Positions 1 to 8,615 are shown, counted from the first letter of the stretch. The stretch is 44,392 nucleotides of DNA from an uncultured Rubritalea sp. (GCA_937981665.1 CALJOJ010000005.1:1-44392), one strand, 5' to 3'. Notes: generated from the sequence alone by a model not told the origin. Program-made: numbers and translations.

Positions 1-29
1 TTTTACTTAAATATTAAAGGAAAATCATC

Positions 30-269
30 ATGAAAAAATTACTATTAGTATCAATCCTTGGCTTTGTATCTCTTAACGTATTAGCAGAATCTGAAGTAAT
101 GATTACTCACCCTTTAGATGCTGACAAAGACGGTTTGATCAGTGTTGACGAAGCTCAGCAAGATTCAACTTTAACAGCTATTTTCACTGACTTAGATATT
201 AACCAAGATGGCTTTTTATCTAGACTGGAACTAGAAGTAAAAGCTGAAGATGAAGACCAAACTAACTAG
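30..269 (+). CDS. Small secreted EF-hand protein
   Basis: A 79-residue protein with a signal peptide (hydrophobic residues 4-18, likely cut after Ala19 in VLA-E) and two EF-hand calcium loops. Loop 1 spans D30-E41 with D30, D32, D34, S38 and E41 at the chelating positions. Loop 2 spans D56-E67 with D56, N58, D60, S64 and E67. It is probably a periplasmic calcium-binding protein; partner and role are unknown. The start is well supported by an AAAGGA Shine-Dalgarno sequence at about 16-21, and a strong terminator follows. Codon use is much more AT-rich than in the genes after position 1200, and the strong ribosome binding site is unlike them. Short two-EF-hand secreted proteins of this kind are familiar from marine gammaproteobacteria, so the gene may not belong to the same genome as the rest (inference). 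Confidence 0.8.
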   Translation: MKKLLLVSILGFVSLNVLAESEVMITHPLDADKDGLISVDEAQQDSTLTAIFTDLDINQDGFLSRLELEVKAEDEDQTN

Positions 270-292
270 AGTCTATAACTCTAATTTAAAAT

Positions 293-336
293 AAAAAAGC
301 CCGACTAAAATATCTATATTTTAGTCGGGCTTTTTT
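293..336 (+). terminator. Rho-independent terminator, probably bidirectional
   Basis: A perfect 14-bp stem (299-312 GCCCGACTAAAATA with 317-330) closes a TCTA loop and is followed by six T (331-336) and preceded by six A (293-298). It lies 24 bases after the EF-hand stop codon. The flanking A and T tracts let it work on both strands. Confidence 0.93.
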
Positions 337-417
337 ATGATTTTATTCAAATGACTTTTGTATCTAAACCTTGATTACAAAGGAAGCTATATCCACAAAG
401 AATAATTTTTAAAGTAA
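337..417. other. AT-rich spacer with no recognisable gene
   Basis: About 80 AT-rich bases separate the terminator from the GC-rich block. I see no gene, promoter or repeat in it. The switch in composition falls at about 418-430, where the bases read TTACAG then GCACC. This resembles a eukaryotic splice acceptor but could equally be a chimeric join. Confidence 0.5.
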
Positions 418-1063
418 TGTTACAGGCACCGACCCGGGCTTTGCCAGCCACCACCACGTGCCGCGGGGCGGCGGCGGCAGCGGCATCCCCCACCGCCCGA
501 GCGAGCTGGCGGTGTTGGACCCTGCGTCCTCTCCGACTTCGGCCGCCGGGTCGAGGTTCGACACTTCCTCCCCCGGGTCCGCCGCGACGTTCGCGTCGAG
601 GGTGGGCTTCGGGTCGCCGACGGGGGCGGCGGCGAGAGGGACGGCGGGGGCGCGCGGCGGCGGGGGTGCGAGGGGAGGCGGCGGCGGTATGGCCGCGCCT
701 CTTACGGGAAGGTCGATGGCCAGCTCCATGAGGTCGGACGGCGACTCGTCCTTCTTTATTGCGAGCGCGGGCGGCTCTCAGAGGAGTGCGGACTCCCGCG
801 GTGGTGGCGGAGGGGGGGGGATGGGCCCGGGCTCGGTTAGCTCCTGGGACGAGGAGGACCTGCAGAACATGGGGACCAGGTGGCTGGCAGATCGCGCGTA
901 CAACCAGCAGTTTGATGAGCAAAAGTAGACGTTTACTGCGTTGGTTGGGTCGTGGGTTGTCTTCGATTTTGTTTTCTCGAGTCGCCCCGGGGGGGGGCTT
1001 GGTCGTATCTGGCATGGGCTGGGTTGGCAGTTTTTTATGGGAGAAGGGGGGGAAGGGGGGGGG
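418..1063 (+). other. GC-extreme block, eukaryote-like coding sequence; probable foreign insert or chimera
   Basis: From about 426 to 890 the sequence is overwhelmingly G and C, in sharp contrast to both flanks. One plus-strand frame is open from 422 to the TAG ending at 928 with no convincing bacterial start. It encodes low-complexity protein rich in Gly, Ser, Ala and Arg, including Gly runs and a closing segment SSWDEEDLQNMGTRWLADRA. This open frame reads like an internal exon of a GC-rich eukaryote such as a brown alga (inference, low certainty). After about 905 it becomes G/T-rich, as an intron might be, and it carries 9-base G runs at 812-820, 989-997 and 1055-1063. Other long frames on both strands here are products of the composition. 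No domain is recognised. An assembly chimera is the leading explanation; a real horizontal insertion is the alternative. Confidence 0.6.
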
Positions 1064-1190
1064 CGTGTCACGTTTCTTCTTCAACTCCAAAGAACAAGCT
1101 CTTGAATTCCTAAAGAAACATTCCGACACGCGTAAGAAACCTCTCACTAACTCTAGGCGCAACTCCCAGCGACCGACTATCGATTGGTAG
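1064..1190 (+). pseudogene. 3' fragment of a host gene, possibly batC-like
   Basis: Normal host composition resumes here. The frame ending with TAG at 1188-1190 reads FFFNSKEQALEFLKKHSDTR and finishes in PTIDW. A helical segment followed by a basic, Pro-containing tail ending in Asp-Trp resembles the C-terminus of BatC-type TPR proteins, which normally lie just upstream of batD. That fits, because the BatD-like gene starts only 19 bases later. The 5' part of the gene is missing and replaced by the GC-rich block. A 91-codon frame from ATG 915 runs through the block into this tail, but its first part is Gly-rich translation of foreign-looking DNA. I therefore treat only the tail as host sequence. 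The BatC assignment is an inference from context and a short motif. Confidence 0.45.
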
Positions 1191-1209
1191 CTTCTAAACA
1201 TCATCACAT

Positions 1210-3579
1210 ATGCGCTCTTTTTCATTCATCCTGATCACCATGCTCTGCTGTCTAACAGCAGGTGCACGAGTTATCACGCAGCCATCCTCTACCCACTTAG
1301 TCACGGGTGAGAACTGCTATATTGTTTACACTATAGACACAGCGTCTGGTGAGCCTCCCTCATTACCAAAGATTCTCGTTCCTGGGGCTACGCTAAGACC
1401 AGAATCTACCGATGTGATCGCTAGCCAAAATAAACGCTACTATCAAATTGTTTACAGCTTTATTTCAGACACCGCTGGAACATTTAACATACCAGCTACT
1501 GCTTTCACAAGTGACTCAAACGATGCTAAATCAGAGTCAATCAGTCTAACTGTTAGAGATCTTAGCACACTTAAAAAGCAAGAGGTCCAAGCCACCACAC
1601 TCAACCACACCAGTGGCTCTAACAAGCCACGTGAAACCTACACTTACTACACTCAACTAGCAGTAGAAAAAAGCTCACTGTTCCCCAATGAGGCAACCAA
1701 CTTAGAATATAAAATTTACCTCCCTAAATCTATCTCTGTCGCTCAATGGGGACTCCCCACTGGTGAGAAAAAAAATGCCACTGCTTGGAGATTTGAAACT
1801 CCTGATCCACGCGAACGCTTAGGTTCAGTCACTGTTGATGGCGTCAGATATCAAGCCGCTAGATTTCAAACTACAGTCTCTGGCATCAAGGCTGGTATAG
1901 CAACTATCGGGCCATTTAAAAATAGAGTCGTTCATAATCCAGCGGTCATGACGGCTCGAGGGATGATGAGAGAAATACAACAGATGCATCTCATCTCTCA
2001 TTTCATTAACCTAGACATTCTAAATCTCCCACCTAATCCCCCGTCTGATTTCCGCGGAGACGTTGGTCAATTTTCCATGCGCGTGGACCTTGAATCTAAA
2101 TCTAACATCTCTTCTTCGGAGTCTATCAGAGCTAAAGCCACCCTCTCTGGTAGGGGTAAGTTCTCTCAGATTTCAGCTCCTGTTCTAACTGGATCACAGA
2201 ACTGGAAACTCATTTCAGAAACAAAGCGTGAAATGGGTGATAGCAGAAAAAAAATCACAGGATCTGCTGAGTTTGACTACCTCATTCAGCCAAAAAACAC
2301 TGGCCCTGCGACACACACACCTGGCTTTAGCTTCAGCTATCTAGATCCTGACTTAAAGGCGTACTCCAGCTTAAGCTACCCAGGAGTTCCTATCAAAGTA
2401 AGCCTTACTTCTCATGCAGAAAACTCTAGCTCCGCGGGCTTTCATAGTAACCAGATATCAGGTATCATCGAAGAGATAAGACCCGTGGAAAAACATTGGT
2501 ATAAAAACCTTCCCATCTCACTCATACATATCATCCCTGCTAGTATTTGTTTCATTTTACTCGGGCTGCTTGGTAAGCGTAAATACACAGCCCATCGCAT
2601 GAACCAGTCTCACAAGATCATCCAGAACCAATCACTCAATGAGCTGCAGAATAAAGATAACGAAGATTTCCTGAAAACTGCGAGTAATTATATCCAGCGC
2701 TGGGTCGATACCGACAAACACACAGAGATAAAAAAGATATTACAATTCAGAGATGACCATTGCTACAAGCCTGACTCACCAGTCAGACTATCAAGCAAAC
2801 GAAAGCAAAGTATCATCGATAGTTTGAAGAAGCTTATTATCATACTCCTCTGCTTCAGCCCTCAGCTTATAGAGGCATCTAACATCAGCTTAGCTAAAAA
2901 ACACTATCAAAACGGAAAATACGAACGTGCTCTAACAGAATATAAATCCGCCTATGAAGCTCAGCTAACCGACATATCTGCTGACCTACTCTACAACATA
3001 GGTAACTGTCATCAGATACTCGAAGAACCTGCTCAATCAGCAATCCATTACCACCGCGCACTTCGTATCGCCCCCTATCATGATAGAGCTCAGAACAATC
3101 TCACCATTATTCAAAATCAATACAACAGTATGAAGCATACCACGTATCTGAACCCAAATTCACTAGACTATTGGATCAGCTTTCTACCGCGCACTATTTA
3201 CTACATTCTAATGAGCATCTCATTCTGGTTCATTATAATCGCTGTCCTCTGGATCTCTATTTACAAACCTAACAATAAGAGAACAACCATCATCATTGCC
3301 GTTTCTTTAGTTGCCCTATGTACCGCATCACTTGGATGTTACGCTTACTCTATCCACCCTAGTAAGGACATCATACCGAGCTCCGAATTCGCCATCATTG
3401 CTAAGCCTAGTGAACTACTAGAGCAACCGGTAGATGGAAGCCAGAGTCTAACAACGGTTAATATTGCATCAGAATGTAGCATCTTAACGACACGAGGAAC
3501 CTATAGCTACATCAGGCTCCCTGATAACATGACTGGCTGGATAAAAACCGCAGACATTCTCCAGCTCATTGAAAAGTAA
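1210..3579 (+). CDS. batD: BatD-like oxygen-tolerance protein fused to a BatE-like TPR/SH3 module
   Basis: A 789-residue membrane protein. Residues 1-19 form a signal peptide, and 20-400 are a beta-rich periplasmic region typical of BatD (oxygen tolerance family). Residues 436-454 are a membrane helix followed by a charged cytoplasmic stretch (456-535). A second hydrophobic segment at 540-556 looks like a signal peptide embedded in the chain. It is followed by TPR repeats (557-632), two further membrane helices (about 661-683 and 692-713) and an SH3-like C-terminal domain (722-788, with GTYSYIRLPDNMTGWI). The second half matches the architecture of BatE, so this is a BatD-BatE fusion. Bat proteins act with VWA proteins and a MoxR ATPase in envelope stress or aerotolerance, though the mechanism is poorly known. 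There is no Shine-Dalgarno sequence before ATG 1210. It converges on the kinase gene with a 15-base gap. Confidence 0.75.
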   Translation: MRSFSFILITMLCCLTAGARVITQPSSTHLVTGENCYIVYTIDTASGEPPSLPKILVPGATLRPESTDVIASQNKRYYQIVYSFISDTAGTFNIPATAFTSDSNDAKSESISLTVRDLSTLKKQEVQATTLNHTSGSNKPRETYTYYTQLAVEKSSLFPNEATNLEYKIYLPKSISVAQWGLPTGEKKNATAWRFETPDPRERLGSVTVDGVRYQAARFQTTVSGIKAGIATIGPFKNRVVHNPAVMTARGMMREIQQMHLISHFINLDILNLPPNPPSDFRGDVGQFSMRVDLESKSNISSSESIRAKATLSGRGKFSQISAPVLTGSQNWKLISETKREMGDSRKKITGSAEFDYLIQPKNTGPATHTPGFSFSYLDPDLKAYSSLSYPGVPIKVSLTSHAENSSSAGFHSNQISGIIEEIRPVEKHWYKNLPISLIHIIPASICFILLGLLGKRKYTAHRMNQSHKIIQNQSLNELQNKDNEDFLKTASNYIQRWVDTDKHTEIKKILQFRDDHCYKPDSPVRLSSKRKQSIIDSLKKLIIILLCFSPQLIEASNISLAKKHYQNGKYERALTEYKSAYEAQLTDISADLLYNIGNCHQILEEPAQSAIHYHRALRIAPYHDRAQNNLTIIQNQYNSMKHTTYLNPNSLDYWISFLPRTIYYILMSISFWFIIIAVLWISIYKPNNKRTTIIIAVSLVALCTASLGCYAYSIHPSKDIIPSSEFAIIAKPSELLEQPVDGSQSLTTVNIASECSILTTRGTYSYIRLPDNMTGWIKTADILQLIEK

Positions 3580-3594
3580 CAGAATAGTGATCAG

Positions 3595-6036
3595 CTAGTT
3601 TTCTAGAACGCGTCTACACTCAGACCAGAGTTTTTTAAACTTAAGGTTTGATTTACCTAAGCTCTCAGCTCCAGCTCCGGCCTTTTCTTTCTCACCACCC
3701 AAGTATGCATAGGCAATGGCCTGCTCTAGTCTTTTATTTTTTTCAAACTCATTGAGACCTTCTTTGGTAAGACTAACCTTCACAAGATCAATCATACTCA
3801 ATGTAGTTACCTCTCCCCACCTCACATCGAGCATAGTATTTCCATCCTTCACCGTAATTCCATATCTATTCACGCCTGTAAAGTTCTTGAAACTCTTACC
3901 GTTCTTAAGATTAATCGGGGCAGAAACCACACCGTTACCGAGACTTTTGTTCAGTGTCTTCTTGTATTCATCAGCCTGCTCAAATAAATACATCATCATC
4001 TTCTGCTTATTTTTCTCTGAAGATTTTTTAAAATTCTTAGAACCTAATATTGTGAGAGCCTTCCGAAACTTAGCTGCGTCTATGTCAGGCTGAATGGCAT
4101 CATTAACAGTATTCCAATCATCGAACTTTACCCCAGATTCAGGCGGAACTACATCTGTACTCTTTTCGAGATCCTGCTTAGAAATGTATGCCAGTCTGTT
4201 CTTGTGGATGCCTAACTGTACCAACCATTCATTAAAGTTATCTACCGCTCTACCTTTGGATTGTAATTTACCTTTAGACAGTTTCAACTCACCTTGCCTC
4301 GTTTCTATCTGACTCTTATCACTGGGAGTATAGCGCTCTAAAAATGGCTTCATCAGGTCATAATCCCCTTTATAATTAGGAATCAATGAGGAATAGAAAA
4401 TAAATTCTTCAGACATCGCCTGACCACTCTCACTTACATAAGCTTCCACCTTATGAAAAATGCTCATTGCTTCGGGTAAATAACCTTCCTCCCAGTTTTT
4501 CAATGCCGCACAATAAGCTACCATGGCCACTGGTTCAGAAGGAATTACTTCAAAGTTGCTTGGGTCTATATGTTGCATTTTCAACAACGGACTTAAAGCC
4601 TTAGAAAACTGATTAGTCAGTTCATTCGCGCTCTTAACCTGACCTTTACTCTCCATATCCTCATAGAGTTTACCCAACGCTAGAACAACTGAACGAGAGT
4701 TAGCTGATTCACCATTTATTCTATATAAAATCGATGACTGAAGCCCACCCCACATAATAGAATCAATCGAAAATCGGCGGTCTCTAGAAATCACTCCGTA
4801 ATAACCCGCAGCACTAGACAAATCACCTTCCTTCAGACTCTTACGAGCTACATCAATCTTACTGCTCAGCCTTTTCCCAACTTCGCCACCGTCATTACTA
4901 CCTCCTATACCGCCTAATGCATCTAGTTCAGGGGCGGAAGTATCCACCTCATTCACCTTTTTATTATTCAAATAAGTCATCGCTCCTAATCCACCTCCGA
5001 TCATTAAAAAGGCAACAGCTGCCGCTCCGTAGACTCCTCCATTACTCTTCTGCACTTTAACAGGCGCACTTCTATCGGCTATGAATCTTGCTTCATCACC
5101 ACTACCGCTTGCTATCAATTCTGCTTCATGCAGGTCTGAGATGAGTTGTGTATAACAGCTGTACCTATCATTACGATCGAACGCCATTGCTTTATCGATC
5201 ACGATACATGTTGCATCACCCACGTGAGGCGCCAATTCTTTCAGTGACGGTAGGTTACTCTTGATTGCCTTTAATTCACTGACCGAGCGTGATTCCGTAT
5301 CAAAAGGAGGCTTCCCACTGAGAGCATGAAATAAACTAGCTCCCAGAGCATAAATATCACTACGGAAATCTTCCTCTAACACATCAAGTGTCTCTGGTGG
5401 CACGTAGTAGGGTGTTGCCCAGATTTCCTCAGCTTGAACTTTTCCTCCCTGAGTCATTAGTGCGAGACCGAAGTCGACAATTTTAACATGCCCCTCAGCA
5501 TCTAACAAAATATTTCCTGGCTTAATGTCACGGTGAATCAAACCAGCTTCATTCGCCGCATTTAGTCCCTCACACACTTCACGCCCCCAGCGCAAGACAT
5601 CAGTTTCCTGTAAAGCGCCTTCATCGGCCATCTTCTGCTCCAGACTATCGCCCGGCACGAGTTCCATCGCAATATAAAACCTCTGATACGCCTGCCCCAC
5701 AGTATAGACGCGGACTACGTTTGGATGACTAATGGCTGCCGTGATCTGAGCTTCTTTTTCAAACTGCTCAATCCTCTTAGCATCCATTGAGTAACTCTCG
5801 TTTAAGATCTTAATGGCGATCTCACGACCGAGCGTGCTATCCATAGCACGAAAGACGAGACTCATCCCTCCTACCCCTTGGCTCTGAGTTAAAACATAAT
5901 TACCAACGTTAACATTCGCTCTAGTAAGAGCTTGGCACTCTGGACACTCGACATTCGTGAATGGTGCTATCATAGTCACATCCATCACACAGCTGCATGC
6001 TTCACATTGTGCTATATTTTCGTCAGTCCAGCTCAT
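3595..6036 (-). CDS. Membrane-anchored Ser/Thr protein kinase with N-terminal zinc ribbon
   Basis: An 813-residue Hanks-type kinase. Residues 11-34 hold two CxxC pairs (C11, C14, C31, C34), a probable zinc ribbon. The kinase domain covers about 46-305: glycine loop QGVGGMS (53-59), ATP-binding Lys76, catalytic HRDIKPGN (168-175), DFG (188-190) and PPE (213-215). All catalytic residues are present, so it should be active. A single membrane helix lies at about 335-354, leaving the kinase in the cytoplasm. The 450-residue outer part (about 360-813) is helical and partly repeat-like, perhaps TPR-type, and I recognise no sensor domain in it. It is divergent from rluD, with a 107-base shared upstream region. 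Substrates are unknown. Confidence 0.88.
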   Translation of the reverse strand: MSWTDENIAQCEACSCVMDVTMIAPFTNVECPECQALTRANVNVGNYVLTQSQGVGGMSLVFRAMDSTLGREIAIKILNESYSMDAKRIEQFEKEAQITAAISHPNVVRVYTVGQAYQRFYIAMELVPGDSLEQKMADEGALQETDVLRWGREVCEGLNAANEAGLIHRDIKPGNILLDAEGHVKIVDFGLALMTQGGKVQAEEIWATPYYVPPETLDVLEEDFRSDIYALGASLFHALSGKPPFDTESRSVSELKAIKSNLPSLKELAPHVGDATCIVIDKAMAFDRNDRYSCYTQLISDLHEAELIASGSGDEARFIADRSAPVKVQKSNGGVYGAAAVAFLMIGGGLGAMTYLNNKKVNEVDTSAPELDALGGIGGSNDGGEVGKRLSSKIDVARKSLKEGDLSSAAGYYGVISRDRRFSIDSIMWGGLQSSILYRINGESANSRSVVLALGKLYEDMESKGQVKSANELTNQFSKALSPLLKMQHIDPSNFEVIPSEPVAMVAYCAALKNWEEGYLPEAMSIFHKVEAYVSESGQAMSEEFIFYSSLIPNYKGDYDLMKPFLERYTPSDKSQIETRQGELKLSKGKLQSKGRAVDNFNEWLVQLGIHKNRLAYISKQDLEKSTDVVPPESGVKFDDWNTVNDAIQPDIDAAKFRKALTILGSKNFKKSSEKNKQKMMMYLFEQADEYKKTLNKSLGNGVVSAPINLKNGKSFKNFTGVNRYGITVKDGNTMLDVRWGEVTTLSMIDLVKVSLTKEGLNEFEKNKRLEQAIAYAYLGGEKEKAGAGAESLGKSNLKFKKLWSECRRVLEN

Positions 6037-6143
6037 ATTTATAACTCTACAAAAAAAAGCGGCGGCATGGCACGGAAAATTAAAAAAAAATCACGATATC
6101 CTATCACAACCATTTCATATTCAATTCATATTCAATTCAAACC

Positions 6144-7073
6144 ATGGAAATCACCGTATCTGACACCTCCAAACCAAGACTAGATAAATACCTCTGCGCA
6201 GAACTACCAGAGCTCACGCGTGCTCAGATCCAGAACCTTCTTAAGTCCGGTGACATCCTCGTAAATGACAAGCCTGCCAAACCGAAAACTACAGCACTCA
6301 CTGGTGATATCATTTCCATCCACATCCCTGAGCCGACATCTAATGAAGCTCAGTCTGAAGACATCCCATTAGAAATCCTCTACGAAGACGAAGAACTCAT
6401 CGTCCTCAATAAGAACTCCGGCATGGTCGTCCACCCAGCTGCAGGAAATCAAACCGGCACTCTCGTCAACGCCCTACTTCATCACTGCCATGGAAAACTC
6501 GCGCCAGAAGGCGGAGAAGGTCGACCAGGCATCGTTCACCGGCTCGATAAAGACACTTCTGGCTGCATCGTCGTCGCCAAAACAAACTTCAGCCACAGAG
6601 CAATTGTCGCTCAGTTCAAAGAACGCAGTACCAAGAAACAATACCTCTGCGTAGTCCAAGGCTGTCCAAGTAAACCACACGACCAGGTATTCACCAACAT
6701 CAGCCGCCACCCTGTGAATCGTAAAAAAATGGCAATTGCTCCACCGGGATCTGGGAAAAGTGCCATCACCGACTACCACGTACTCGGCACAGACACGGAA
6801 ACCGACAGCTCTCTCATCCTCTGTGATTTACATACTGGAAGAACCCATCAGATTCGGGTTCACATGCTTCACATCGGCAACCCCATTCTAGCTGACCCTA
6901 TCTACGCCAAGGCTAACCGCCAAAAGAGCCAACCAGGCAGGCTCATGCTACATGCATACAGGCTCAGCATCACCCACCCAGTCACAGAAAAACGCCTTCA
7001 CTTTAGCGCTCCAGTTCCAGCAGAATTCATCCCATGGACAGAGAAATTTGGCACGAGCGTTATTGATTCATAA
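6144..7073 (+). CDS. rluD: Ribosomal large-subunit pseudouridine synthase, RluD family
   Basis: A 309-residue RluA/RluD-family enzyme that isomerises uridine to pseudouridine in 23S rRNA. An S4 RNA-binding domain occupies about residues 10-60 (RLDKYLCAELPELTRAQIQ). The catalytic motif GIVHRLDKDTSG lies at 129-140 with D135 as the catalytic aspartate. The second signature, GRTHQIRVHMLHIGNPILAD, is in the C-terminal half. Length is normal. RluD acts in the helix 69 region of 23S rRNA in well-studied bacteria; paralogues such as RluC differ only subtly, so the exact target is inferred. No Shine-Dalgarno sequence precedes the start. It opens a run of plus-strand genes for envelope and RNA functions. 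Confidence 0.9.
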   Translation: MEITVSDTSKPRLDKYLCAELPELTRAQIQNLLKSGDILVNDKPAKPKTTALTGDIISIHIPEPTSNEAQSEDIPLEILYEDEELIVLNKNSGMVVHPAAGNQTGTLVNALLHHCHGKLAPEGGEGRPGIVHRLDKDTSGCIVVAKTNFSHRAIVAQFKERSTKKQYLCVVQGCPSKPHDQVFTNISRHPVNRKKMAIAPPGSGKSAITDYHVLGTDTETDSSLILCDLHTGRTHQIRVHMLHIGNPILADPIYAKANRQKSQPGRLMLHAYRLSITHPVTEKRLHFSAPVPAEFIPWTEKFGTSVIDS

Positions 7074-7124
7074 CGTATATCGTTTTTCATTGGCAAAATA
7101 ACATCGCGAGCCTAGCTTATAGCC

Positions 7125-8081
7125 ATGAAAATGAAGTCATCGCTCAACTATCTCACTATCACCTGCTCTGCTATTCTCATGGCAGCTACAAGCTCATGTA
7201 CTACGAGTAAAATAAACGACCCATTGATAGCCGATGGCACTGCCCAAGGAATAAATTCTTCATCAGCGAACCAGCTACTCATCCAAGCAAAGCAATTCAG
7301 CACAAAGGGAAATGCTAAGCAAGCACTCAAGAGTTATCAGAAAATAGCAAATCTATATCCATTATCTGAGCACGCAGCTGAAGCTCGTTACCAAGAAGCC
7401 TCTATCCTCTTCGCTTCTGGTGAGGTGCTAATATCATTTAACACCTATCAGGACTTCATTGATAAATACACATCCAGCCCGCTATACAGCTCAGCTATCA
7501 AGAAGCAGTCAGATGTCGCATTCGGAGCTGCTAGTGGAGACATAAAGCATAACTTCATGGGACTAAAATCTAAGCTCACTGGGCAGACTATCGTGAAGAT
7601 GCTTACCCAAGTACGCGACAATGCACCCTTCTCAGAAAATGCTGTTAAAGCCCAGTACCTCATCGGAGCAGTCTGGGAAGACCGTGGTGATGTGGAGCGT
7701 GCTATCTTAGGATATAAGGACGTCCAGAAGCGATACCCAGACAGCAAACTCACACCAGAGGCTCTCTACAAAACGGGTACCATCCTCTTAGCTCAGTCAA
7801 ATAAAAGTAACCGTAACAAAGCGAACCTAGACAACGCAAAAAATATTTTCCAAGACCTCATCCAGCAGTTCCCTACTCACAAGAGAGCTAAAGATGCCAA
7901 GGCGCAACTCACTCAACTCAGCTCCACAGACGTTCAGCGCAGCTACAATATCGCTGAGTTTTACCGAGCTAAAGAACAATATGCATCCGCTGCATTCTAT
8001 TATCGTGAAGTCATGCGCCTCTCAAAATCTGGTGACCTACACGAGAAATCAAAGCTGGCACTAGCTGAAATCGGACAATAG
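7125..8081 (+). CDS. bamD: BamD-like TPR lipoprotein (outer-membrane assembly)
   Basis: A 318-residue lipoprotein with a lipobox ending at Cys25 (ATSSC). The mature part is a series of TPR repeats starting at about residue 45 (AKQFSTKGNAKQALKSYQKI), with recurring YP and A-x-x-A positions and further repeats around 175-300. This matches BamD/YfiO-type periplasmic lipoproteins that work with BamA in inserting outer-membrane beta-barrels. Known BamD proteins are somewhat shorter (about 240-290 residues), so this is a long member, and the name is a family-level call. The next gene is another outer-membrane biogenesis lipoprotein (LptE-like) only 12 bases on, which supports an envelope-assembly role. 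A second Met at residue 3 is an alternative start. Confidence 0.7.
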   Translation: MKMKSSLNYLTITCSAILMAATSSCTTSKINDPLIADGTAQGINSSSANQLLIQAKQFSTKGNAKQALKSYQKIANLYPLSEHAAEARYQEASILFASGEVLISFNTYQDFIDKYTSSPLYSSAIKKQSDVAFGAASGDIKHNFMGLKSKLTGQTIVKMLTQVRDNAPFSENAVKAQYLIGAVWEDRGDVERAILGYKDVQKRYPDSKLTPEALYKTGTILLAQSNKSNRNKANLDNAKNIFQDLIQQFPTHKRAKDAKAQLTQLSSTDVQRSYNIAEFYRAKEQYASAAFYYREVMRLSKSGDLHEKSKLALAEIGQ

Positions 8082-8093
8082 CATTCATACATC

Positions 8094-8615
8094 ATGCGGC
8101 TCACTCTCAACGTTCTATTCTCAGTCATCATCACAGCACTGACTCTTGGTCTTACTTCCTGTGCTGGCTATCAGCTCGGAGGCTCTAAGCCTACCGTCCT
8201 GCAAGATATAGACTCTATCTACGTCGCTATGGCAGAGAATAAAACGCAAGAAATCAAGCTCGCCCCACAGCTCACTAACAGACTCATCTCCTTCATCAAT
8301 AATGATGGTACATACAGCGTGACTAACCTAGATCAGTCACAAGCTATCTTAAGCATCGTTATTAATAATATCACCTATGATGAATTCAGATCTTCCCGCC
8401 TCGACACCCTCTTAGCGGAAGAACTCACCGCCACTATCTCCACGTCTTGGCAGCTCAAGGACCATCATTCAAAAGTCTTACTCAAAGGAAAGTCTAGCGG
8501 TAAAACAAGATTCTTCGTAGAAGGCAACCAGCGCTTAGCGCGGGATAACTCACTCTACGATGCCATTGATAACCTCTCTAGAAACATCACCTCTAGAATC
8601 TCTAATGGACTCTAA
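8094..8615 (+). CDS. lptE: LptE-like lipoprotein (LPS assembly)
   Basis: A 173-residue lipoprotein with lipobox LTSC at Cys23, followed at once by AGYQLGG, the typical opening of the LptE/RlpB family. LptE plugs and stabilises the LptD barrel that delivers lipopolysaccharide to the outer leaflet. The sequence continues with the expected beta-alpha-beta pattern (DSIYVAMAENKT, then PQLTNRLISFI). Family members are divergent, so the assignment rests on the N-terminal signature, length and position 12 bases after the BamD-like gene. It is probably co-transcribed with that gene and with rsmI, which begins 34 bases later. Confidence 0.72.
   Translation: MRLTLNVLFSVIITALTLGLTSCAGYQLGGSKPTVLQDIDSIYVAMAENKTQEIKLAPQLTNRLISFINNDGTYSVTNLDQSQAILSIVINNITYDEFRSSRLDTLLAEELTATISTSWQLKDHHSKVLLKGKSSGKTRFFVEGNQRLARDNSLYDAIDNLSRNITSRISNGL

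Noticed and set aside
915-1190. A 91-codon gene starting MSKSRRLLRWLGRG and ending in the host-like tail
   Set aside because: The first part is read through G/T-rich foreign-looking DNA with long G runs, so the continuous frame is probably fortuitous. Only the tail is kept as a host fragment.
347-1225. A 292-codon open frame on the minus strand, and several other long frames across the GC-rich block
   Set aside because: They exist because stop codons are rare in extreme-GC DNA. The translations are Arg/Pro/Ala low complexity, and the long one crosses three composition zones and a terminator flank.
3584-3606. Small palindromes (TGATCA, and CTAG-TTTT-CTAG) between batD and the kinase gene
   Set aside because: Stems are too short and lack a T-tract after a GC stem. 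Not a credible terminator.
6053-6100. TGGCACGG upstream of rluD, like a -24 box
   Set aside because: No GC dinucleotide of a -12 box follows at the required spacing.
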